A stretch of 64,000 nucleotides of DNA from a virus: IMG/VR virus record IMGVR_UViG_3300033143_001281, positions 16,271 to 80,270 of that record, one strand, 5' to 3'. Shown one piece after another: positions 57,170 through 64,000 of the stretch. The notes beneath the pieces were generated by a model. That model was given only the letters and a program-made list of their open reading frames with translations. It searched no databases and had not been told where the DNA came from. The position numbers and the translations under genes are program-made. The stretch's first letter is position 1. Every line of letters begins with the position of its first letter.

Positions 57170-60100
57170 ATGGCACGTTGTCCTAATAAAAATACAGCAG
57201 AGTATAAAGCTCTTAAAGAAGTTTTTAAAACAGAAATTATTACAAATAATGTAATTAATAACTGGCAAGATCTTAATAATGTAGATACATTTCCTAGTGT
57301 TATACAAGCACAAGATATGTTAAGGAACCAAAGACTTGCAATGAACTTAAAAAAAAGACAATTTGGTGAATCTTTATTAAATAATTTAAGAAGAGAAAGA
57401 ATAGGTCACAGCTACAAAAACAAATTTTATATTAATAATTCTAATCCTAATACAGGTTTATTTGATGAGTTATTTTTAAGTAAAAACATTAAGAGGCTTA
57501 ATAGATATCTTGATGTTAATAATATTCCTTCAAATAGAATTACATTAGAAAGAACAGCTAAAACATATAGATTAACTGTTAATGATGATTTGTTTACAAC
57601 AAACGATATGCTTGAGTCTTCTAGATCTTGGGATACACCAAGAGCAAGAAGTATTGTAAAACATCTTAGGAGAATGTTTCCTCAAGTAAATATAGAGATG
57701 CTTTCTGTTGCAGAAGCAAAAGAGATGTATAAGTCAATGCCTGAATGGAAAAAGTCAAACACCCCTTTTGATAAAGTTAATTCTTTTTATGTTGATGGAG
57801 TTGCTTATTTAATTAAAGGAAGAGTAACAGATGAAATTGCTATTGAAGAAATGTTACATCCATTTGTTGATGCTATAAAAGCAGATAATGAAGATTTGTT
57901 TAACTCATTACTTAAAGAAGCAAATAGTAATTTCCCAGAGATGGTACAAGAAATTGCTGATTCATATAATTTAGATAGAAGGTTTAGTCAACTTGATAGA
58001 GATTTAGAGATTGTTACTCAAGCTTTATCAAGACATTTTAATAATCAATATGAAAAAGAAGGTGGACCAAGCCGAGGATTTTTAAATAAAATAAAAGAGG
58101 TCATTCAATGGTTTGCAAATATCATTAAAAATTTTAATGAGTATTTAACAGGAAGACCATTAGACGTATCATCCATTAATGATACAGCAACATTAACTGA
58201 TATTGCAAAACTTTTAAACACAGAAGGTATACAATTTAAACTTGAGTCACGAGTTAATGGCAAGATTAGATATAGTTTATCTCCTGAAAAAAAGAAAGCG
58301 CTTGACATACAGCGTAATTCTGCAAATGAAATTCAGAAGCAAGTATTAAATAAACTGTTTAATGTTGTAGAGTCAAGCAAAGAAGAGTTTGATTCATTAT
58401 CAGCAAATCTAAATGATACTAGTAATCCTAGCATTGTTATTTTAAATGAAAAGGATCATACATATTATAATATTACTACAGGAGAAGTTTACACTTCCGT
58501 GACTACTGCTATTAAAGGGAGATTGAAAAATCAAGAAGATGTTCAACTTAATTTGGATGTTGGTAATGATGTAGATGCAATTCTTGATTCAGTTATTGCT
58601 GGTGAATCTCCTGCAGAAGTACAATCAAAACTCAGTATTTTGACACCAGAAATGGCTGAGCAAGTATATGCACAGTTAGAAACTACATTAGATATGATTA
58701 TGCCTGAAGGTTCTATAGCATTATCACAGGTTGTTTTATTTGATGAGAACACTAGTTTAGCAGGAACAGCAGACTTACTTATTATTGATAGAAATGGTTT
58801 TATTAGAATTGTTGATTTAAAAACTAGTAAGAACTCAATTAAATCTAGATATGTAACTGATAAAATTACTGGTAGAAGTGAATTTAAAAAGTATGATAAG
58901 AGTTGGGATATTGTACCATCAGATCAAGATGTCATAAAAGATTTACAAGACAATAACGTTAAAAAAGAAAACGGTAAAAAATATTCTAAAGAACAAATTG
59001 AAAATAGAAAGAAAGAGTTATCTCCTTTATTGTATGAAAAAGCAGGTGTAGAAAAACTATCTACTAGAGAACAACACAACCTTCAAGTAAATTTATATAG
59101 AAGGATGGTTGAGAATATGGGCTATAAAGTCTTTCAAGGAGAAGGGGCTTCCACCACTATTCATTTTGTTGCTGATATAACAGGAAAAGGTAAAGATCAA
59201 AAATTTAATGGTAATATTAAACCTGACGGTAGAATAGATCATCCGCCTTCAGAAAATTTAATTTATGTAAATAAACTAATACCTGAAAACTTAGATAACA
59301 TTGAAAAGGATAAACTTGAAAGTGCAGTTAAAAATGCTGAAGATCAAATACTAGATGCAGAACAATTAGCTGTAGACTCTGAGCAAGAAGCAGATACCGT
59401 TGATGCACAACAGTATCCAGAGTACAATACTATTTTAGCAGCACTTGAAAACTATAGATTAGGTTTAGTTGATAGAAGAAAAGCACTAGATCAAGTTAAA
59501 AAAAGTATTTACAGTGATAGAACAAAAAAAGAGCAACGTGAGCAAATTGCAAGTCATCTAGCATATATTGGTATTGCAATAAGTGAAGGACCTATAGCAC
59601 AATCAAAAGCATATTCTTCTTTATTACGTGATGCATTAAAGGAAATTAGAAAGTTTTCTGCATATGTACAAGATCCTTCAAACTTTGGTAAGACAGAGTA
59701 CATAACATATGTCTTAAATTTTGATAGGTTTGCAAAAACATTTGTTGGATTATACTCTATTGAGCAGTCTAATGAATTAAATGCAACTCAACGTTCTTTA
59801 GTTTTATCTTTACAGTTAGAACTTAATAAGCTAACTGGTGGTGACAAAAAAGGAGAAGGTATAATTAATCAAGCAATTTCTGATTATGTAAAAGAAACTA
59901 TCCGAACAAGATCTAGTAATGAATTTGGAGTAGATGGTAGTGCATTTACTAAAGAAGATCTTGATATGGTTATGGAAATGGCAAGAGATATAAACGGTAC
60001 AGAGCTACAAACTAGAGATTTAGATACTTCACCGGATGTTCTTTTAGGAGTTATGGCAAAAATATACAAGGCCAAAAAACAAGAACTATTGGACAGAGTT

Positions 60101-62947
60101 GCTGAAACTAAAGCAAGAGTTACAGTAGCTGCAGAAAAACTATTAAAACTTTCACCAACAAACGATAAAGAAAAGATTTATGACTTTATGCATGAGTCAG
60201 ATGGTAGATATGTAAAACCAATAGGTCAACAGTACTATGATCTTGAAGAATCTTTGGGTGCTGTATTAACAGATAATGATGGCCAGCCATATTATTACAG
60301 AGACATATCAAATTTAGATAATGCATCACAAGAAGATATAGACTATAATATAGATTTAGCAAATAAAAAAAGAGCATACTCTGATTTTATGGCGGGTGAA
60401 ATGAAAAATAGTGCTAATGAACTTGTAGATGGTGAATACCATAGATATACTGATGAATTTAAACAGGCTAGAAATAAGTTTGAATATTGGTCACCTGGTT
60501 CTGATAAAAGCCGTAGAGGCAGATGGAATAGAAAAGCTGGTAATAGTGATAAAGACTATGCTTTATATGAAGCTAAGTATTATGATATGAAACCTGTTAC
60601 TTTTGCAGAAAGGAATGCCCTAGGTGATGCCACAGGAGTTATAGTTAAAGATCAGATTTTCAGAGCAGTTAAGCCTGAATTTAGAGAGGTCCGACTTACT
60701 ACAAGAAGTGGTCAGGACATGGCAAGTGCTAAATACAGATCTATCATGAACCCTACAAATGCATTAGAACAAGCACAAAAAGAGTTTTATGAAATGTATA
60801 TAGATGTTTATGAAAACTACCTATTAAAGAAATTACCTGTAGGTGAATTAACTAAGATGGTTGGTAAAACACCACTAGTTAAAAATAATTTAATAGATGA
60901 TTTAAAAAATAAACCTACTATAGTATCTAAGTTATATGCAAAAACAATTGGTAGTAGTGCATGGAACATGTTCAAGAAAACATCATCTCAGAGAGGTGTT
61001 GTAACAGATGAAAATGGAAACTTAATTAGTTCATTGCCTATATACTATACGGGAAGACCAAGAATAGATGGAGAAATAGAAGTTGTAGATAAGCAGATAA
61101 CAGCACTACAAGATAAAAAAAGAAAGGGTTTAATTGGTCCAGATGCATATGAAAAGGAAATAGCCATATTAAATGGTAAGATGGAAAGACTAAGATCACA
61201 ACCTAGTACGGGTCAAATAAGCAGAGATTTAGGAAGTAGCTTATTAAAGTTTGCTGCAATGGCTGAAAACTATGAAGTGATGGGCACAATTGAAGATACT
61301 CTTAATGCATTTTTAAATGTTATTGAGAGAAGAGAATATCAACCAGCTGATACAAGTATTGAAACAGGAACATTTATAGACAATGCATTTAAGAAAAGAG
61401 GTATTATAAAAGGTAAAGATTCTAATGTATTAAAAAGAGCTAAGAAATGGATGTCTATGATATACTATCAAGATGATATGATGACAAAAGGTGCTGCTGA
61501 TAAAATAGCAGATGGTCTTATTCAGTTGTCTTCTTTATCTTATGTTGCTTTTAACCCATTTGGTAACTTCAATAACTATGTTATAGGTAGAATTAATAAC
61601 AATATTGAAATGCTAGGTGGTAGATTTTATAGCAGAAAAGCATATCAAAGAGCTACTTATGAATTTAATAAACGTGCTATACCAGATATAGTTCAAAGAA
61701 CATCATATGTTGTAGGAGACCTTGGTGATGTTTTGACTTTGGGATTAGTACCTGGTTTACAAAAGTCTACTTATGATCCACAGAAACCTAATAGTAAGTA
61801 TGAAGCATTTGTAGATTTATTTAGAATGATGGATAGTATGTCTGATATACGTGAACAATCCTCATCTACATCAGAAGGTAAAAGTTGGTTTGAAAAAGCT
61901 ACTGAATGGGGATATGTATTACAAGATGCAGCAGAATATAATGTACAAACAAAAGTTGGTATGGCTTTACTAATGGATACATTTATAAAGAATACAGAAA
62001 CTAATGAGGTTATGTCTTTATATGATGCATTTGATTATGATGCAAATACACATAAAAATGTATTGAAAGATGGCTTTACTATGATTGTAGATAAGAATGG
62101 TAATAACTTGCGTGAATACTCTGATGAATTTAGATATGAACTTAGAAATCAAATACGTGAGGTCAACAAACAAATTCATGGTAACTATGCAAAAGAAGAT
62201 AGAGTTGTAATGCAAAGTACTACTATTGGTAAGTTAGCATTTCAGTTTCATAAGTGGGTGGCTCCAGCTATAAGAGCAAGATATCAAAGAGAATACTTTG
62301 ACCAAAACCTTGGTTGGATGGAAGGCCGTTATATATCTGCTTGGAAGTTTTTAGCATATACAAAAGAACAAATAGTAAAAGGAAACATGGAGTTTTCTAA
62401 GTATAATAAAGGTTTTTTAGAGTCATACGGTTACACAGGCAAAGGTGGTAATATAGATCAAAGAGCAACTAATAAACTTTTTGGGTTTTATAGAACAATG
62501 GGTGAAATAGGAATTATATTATCTACTCTTGTTTTAAGTGAAATATTAGGATCTTTACTTGCAGGTGAAGATGATGATAGTGATACAATGAAGAGATTTA
62601 AAAATGTTGCAAGATATCAAGCTGATAGATCTTTTAAAGAACTTATAATGTTCTTACCAGTACCAGGAGGATTTGAACAACAATATCAAATGTTTAAATC
62701 ACCAATTGCTGCAACAAGAACTTTAGGTGAATTAGGTGAAGCACTTTCTCTCACAATAAGAACTCCTATGGCATATTTGTATTATTCTGATGATGAGTTC
62801 AGATCAAATTCAAGTTTTGTTTACCAACAAAAACCAAGAAAAGGAGAACTTAAAGTTTATAAAAACTGGAAAGATGTGTTACCTATTATTTATTCTATAC
62901 AAAAATGGGATGCATATCTGAAATTGAATAATTTCTATATCAAATAA
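57170..62947 (+). CDS. Giant internal/ejected protein with RecB-like (PD-(D/E)XK) nuclease domain
   Basis: 1925 aa, starting 3 bases after the polymerase stop. Residues 215-250 contain EIAIEEMLHPFVDAI, a zincin-like helix whose first metal His is Glu (E226-E-M-L-H230), so it is probably inactive. Residues 425-560 look like a PD-(D/E)XK nuclease of the RecB/Cas4 type: DHTYYNITTGEVYTSVTT, then GTADLL with D535, then IVDLKTSK with D549 and K551. The C-terminal half is helical, with VNKQIHGNYAKEDRVVMQ and LAFQFHKWVAPAIRARY, blocks I know from large crAss-like proteins. One hydrophobic helix lies at about 1780-1800 (IGIILSTLVLSEILGSLLAG) before an acidic turn. The likely role is ejection into the host with processing or protection of DNA. 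Confidence 0.65.
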   Translation: MARCPNKNTAEYKALKEVFKTEIITNNVINNWQDLNNVDTFPSVIQAQDMLRNQRLAMNLKKRQFGESLLNNLRRERIGHSYKNKFYINNSNPNTGLFDELFLSKNIKRLNRYLDVNNIPSNRITLERTAKTYRLTVNDDLFTTNDMLESSRSWDTPRARSIVKHLRRMFPQVNIEMLSVAEAKEMYKSMPEWKKSNTPFDKVNSFYVDGVAYLIKGRVTDEIAIEEMLHPFVDAIKADNEDLFNSLLKEANSNFPEMVQEIADSYNLDRRFSQLDRDLEIVTQALSRHFNNQYEKEGGPSRGFLNKIKEVIQWFANIIKNFNEYLTGRPLDVSSINDTATLTDIAKLLNTEGIQFKLESRVNGKIRYSLSPEKKKALDIQRNSANEIQKQVLNKLFNVVESSKEEFDSLSANLNDTSNPSIVILNEKDHTYYNITTGEVYTSVTTAIKGRLKNQEDVQLNLDVGNDVDAILDSVIAGESPAEVQSKLSILTPEMAEQVYAQLETTLDMIMPEGSIALSQVVLFDENTSLAGTADLLIIDRNGFIRIVDLKTSKNSIKSRYVTDKITGRSEFKKYDKSWDIVPSDQDVIKDLQDNNVKKENGKKYSKEQIENRKKELSPLLYEKAGVEKLSTREQHNLQVNLYRRMVENMGYKVFQGEGASTTIHFVADITGKGKDQKFNGNIKPDGRIDHPPSENLIYVNKLIPENLDNIEKDKLESAVKNAEDQILDAEQLAVDSEQEADTVDAQQYPEYNTILAALENYRLGLVDRRKALDQVKKSIYSDRTKKEQREQIASHLAYIGIAISEGPIAQSKAYSSLLRDALKEIRKFSAYVQDPSNFGKTEYITYVLNFDRFAKTFVGLYSIEQSNELNATQRSLVLSLQLELNKLTGGDKKGEGIINQAISDYVKETIRTRSSNEFGVDGSAFTKEDLDMVMEMARDINGTELQTRDLDTSPDVLLGVMAKIYKAKKQELLDRVAETKARVTVAAEKLLKLSPTNDKEKIYDFMHESDGRYVKPIGQQYYDLEESLGAVLTDNDGQPYYYRDISNLDNASQEDIDYNIDLANKKRAYSDFMAGEMKNSANELVDGEYHRYTDEFKQARNKFEYWSPGSDKSRRGRWNRKAGNSDKDYALYEAKYYDMKPVTFAERNALGDATGVIVKDQIFRAVKPEFREVRLTTRSGQDMASAKYRSIMNPTNALEQAQKEFYEMYIDVYENYLLKKLPVGELTKMVGKTPLVKNNLIDDLKNKPTIVSKLYAKTIGSSAWNMFKKTSSQRGVVTDENGNLISSLPIYYTGRPRIDGEIEVVDKQITALQDKKRKGLIGPDAYEKEIAILNGKMERLRSQPSTGQISRDLGSSLLKFAAMAENYEVMGTIEDTLNAFLNVIERREYQPADTSIETGTFIDNAFKKRGIIKGKDSNVLKRAKKWMSMIYYQDDMMTKGAADKIADGLIQLSSLSYVAFNPFGNFNNYVIGRINNNIEMLGGRFYSRKAYQRATYEFNKRAIPDIVQRTSYVVGDLGDVLTLGLVPGLQKSTYDPQKPNSKYEAFVDLFRMMDSMSDIREQSSSTSEGKSWFEKATEWGYVLQDAAEYNVQTKVGMALLMDTFIKNTETNEVMSLYDAFDYDANTHKNVLKDGFTMIVDKNGNNLREYSDEFRYELRNQIREVNKQIHGNYAKEDRVVMQSTTIGKLAFQFHKWVAPAIRARYQREYFDQNLGWMEGRYISAWKFLAYTKEQIVKGNMEFSKYNKGFLESYGYTGKGGNIDQRATNKLFGFYRTMGEIGIILSTLVLSEILGSLLAGEDDDSDTMKRFKNVARYQADRSFKELIMFLPVPGGFEQQYQMFKSPIAATRTLGELGEALSLTIRTPMAYLYYSDDEFRSNSSFVYQQKPRKGELKVYKNWKDVLPIIYSIQKWDAYLKLNNFYIK

Positions 62948-62992
62948 GACAAATTTGCAGGTTTAATTCTTTCTTGTTTAAATAAGAATAGT

Positions 62993-63005
62993 TATATTAT
63001 AGTAT
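62993..63005 (+). promoter_or_regulatory. Putative late promoter motif before the last gene
   Basis: TATATTAT (62993-63000), then four bases and TAAAC in place of GTAAC. It lies about 45 bases before the ATG at 63043, in the only gap after the giant genes. Confidence 0.4.
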
Positions 63006-63042
63006 AAACCAACAGATACAGACTATAATTTAAATTTTAAAT

Positions 63043-64000
63043 ATGAGAAGGTATTTAATCCTGTTGGTTTTTTTCTTAGTTTCTTACACATCTAGCGCTC
63101 AAGGTTTCTTTGATTCTCTTTACAAAGATTTTTTAAAGTTTGGTACTATTTATGGAGCAGGTGATATAAGCAATTCCATAGAAGCAGCTGAGCCAACTTA
63201 TTTTGTTAGAACTAATCCTAATGGTAGTATATATGATATCCCTGTTGTGGAAGATAATACTCCTGATTACCCATTTGATTATAGAATAGGTTTTGGTATA
63301 CGTAAACTAGCTAGGTTTAACTATGAAAGAAAACCAAGAAACTTTTATGATGGTACTGAAACACAACTTGCTTTTACTGCACCAACATCAGCATTTCAAG
63401 GTTTAGAGTATCAACTCCATTATGAAAAAGAAAGATGGAGGGGTGAGTACTTTGATAATAATAGATACTTTGTAAAGCATACTGGTAAATATCATATAGT
63501 TAAAGCTGAGTCAAGAGAAGTAGGTAAAATTAATTTAAAGTATCAATCAGCAGAAGCAAGGTTGAGATTACCTATAGGTAAAAAGTTCTCTTTATCTGGA
63601 GGTGCAATCTTCAGAACTCATGACCGTGCTTATGGATATAATCCAATTGAGATCTGGTTAAATGAAACTGATGAAGATGGTTTTGCAGCTAATCCTTGGT
63701 ACACTTTAGGTTTTATATATGGATATGATGATATATTCTATACTGAAGAAGATGAAAATGGTAATGAAATAAATGATTGGTATTGGGTAGATCCAGATGG
63801 GAACAGAGTTGCAGATACAGATTTAGAATTTAGAGAAACAATCTTTAGAGATTTAATGAATAGATACAATAGAGAAGCATGGTCAACTCTAGATAGATTT
63901 GGTGAGATTGCTCCTATAGTAGGATTTGATTACTATCATTATAAAAACAATTTCTGGTTGCATGCCTATGCTAACTGGATTCTTCCTTATCATAAGTATA
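63043..64000 (+). CDS. Secreted, possibly outer-membrane, protein (3' end outside window)
   Basis: At least 319 codons from ATG 63043, running off the window end. The first 20 residues (MRRYLILLVFFLVSYTSSAQ) form a clear signal peptide: two Arg, a hydrophobic core and a cleavage region SSAQ-G like those of Bacteroidota secreted proteins. The rest alternates polar and aromatic residues in strand-like runs (YRIGFGIRKLARFNYERKPR, LSGGAIFRTHDRAYGY, WLHAYANWILPYHKY), suggesting a beta-barrel or surface protein. I do not recognise the family. Such a protein would be exported by the host and could alter its envelope, for example in superinfection exclusion or lysis, but that is inference. Confidence 0.6.
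   Translation, partial: MRRYLILLVFFLVSYTSSAQGFFDSLYKDFLKFGTIYGAGDISNSIEAAEPTYFVRTNPNGSIYDIPVVEDNTPDYPFDYRIGFGIRKLARFNYERKPRNFYDGTETQLAFTAPTSAFQGLEYQLHYEKERWRGEYFDNNRYFVKHTGKYHIVKAESREVGKINLKYQSAEARLRLPIGKKFSLSGGAIFRTHDRAYGYNPIEIWLNETDEDGFAANPWYTLGFIYGYDDIFYTEEDENGNEINDWYWVDPDGNRVADTDLEFRETIFRDLMNRYNREAWSTLDRFGEIAPIVGFDYYHYKNNFWLHAYANWILPYHKY

Overview
The window is a block of late (virion) genes from a tailed phage. The closest match I recognise is the crAss-like podoviruses (Crassvirales), which infect Bacteroidota. This rests on gene order (portal, scaffold-like protein, major capsid protein, head fibres/decoration, ring proteins, muzzle/'stabilization' protein, then very large cargo proteins) and on family motifs: a muzzle protein with its HDWHP and FWRHN blocks, and a DPBB-type RNA polymerase DFDID motif inside a giant protein. 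The DNA is AT-rich and gene-dense, and every convincing gene is on the + strand. Starts are ATGGC-type in AT-rich leaders with no Shine-Dalgarno. Stops are almost all TAA, with one TGA and no TAG. The last gene has a Bacteroidota-style signal peptide. Glycine-rich GxGY-type insert repeats suggest an aquatic rather than gut setting, but that is inference. I saw no tRNA, integrase, insertion sequence or CRISPR array. Terminase and replication genes must lie outside the window.

Layout. 1-2704: portal (5' end outside the window). 2826-5771: scaffold-like protein and major capsid protein, the latter split by a +1 frame break near 4385. 5843-10936: small decoration-like proteins, a ring/adaptor-like protein, an abundant-looking virion protein with an inserted beta domain, and short Cys-rich proteins. 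10971-21762: a host-recognition cassette with two long fibres (one with YadA-like repeats and an S74 autocleaving chaperone), an adaptor, small coiled-coil proteins, and two fibronectin-III proteins, one carrying a von Willebrand A (vWA) domain. 21894-23739: a metallophosphoesterase and a conserved hypothetical. 23745-31699: two ring/tail proteins and a 2107-aa muzzle protein whose conserved C-terminal part is split by a vWA-containing insert. 31699-42895: internal or tail proteins, including a CHAP/NlpC-like cysteine hydrolase. 42903-57166: one giant reading frame, about 4.75 thousand codons once a frame break at about 52115-52135 is bridged, containing an HEAFH zincin, a NADAR domain lying across the break, and the RNA polymerase DFDID block. 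57170-62947: a 1925-aa internal protein with a RecB-like nuclease domain. 63043-end: a secreted, possibly outer-membrane, protein that runs off the window.

How the genes work together. Portal, scaffold and capsid build the head. The ring proteins and muzzle build a short tail, and the fibres and vWA/FN3 proteins are likely receptor binders. The large 3' proteins are probably packaged and ejected, bringing a polymerase that could transcribe early genes, a protease, a nuclease and possibly an ADP-ribose-acting domain.

Regulation. Several intergenic gaps hold an intrinsic terminator followed by the same motif, GTATATTAT then four bases then a GTAAC-like element. This looks like a phage late promoter and divides the region into transcription units. 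Three large, presumably essential genes carry frame breaks. Assembly or sequencing errors are the simplest explanation, but the NADAR break also removes its active-site segment.
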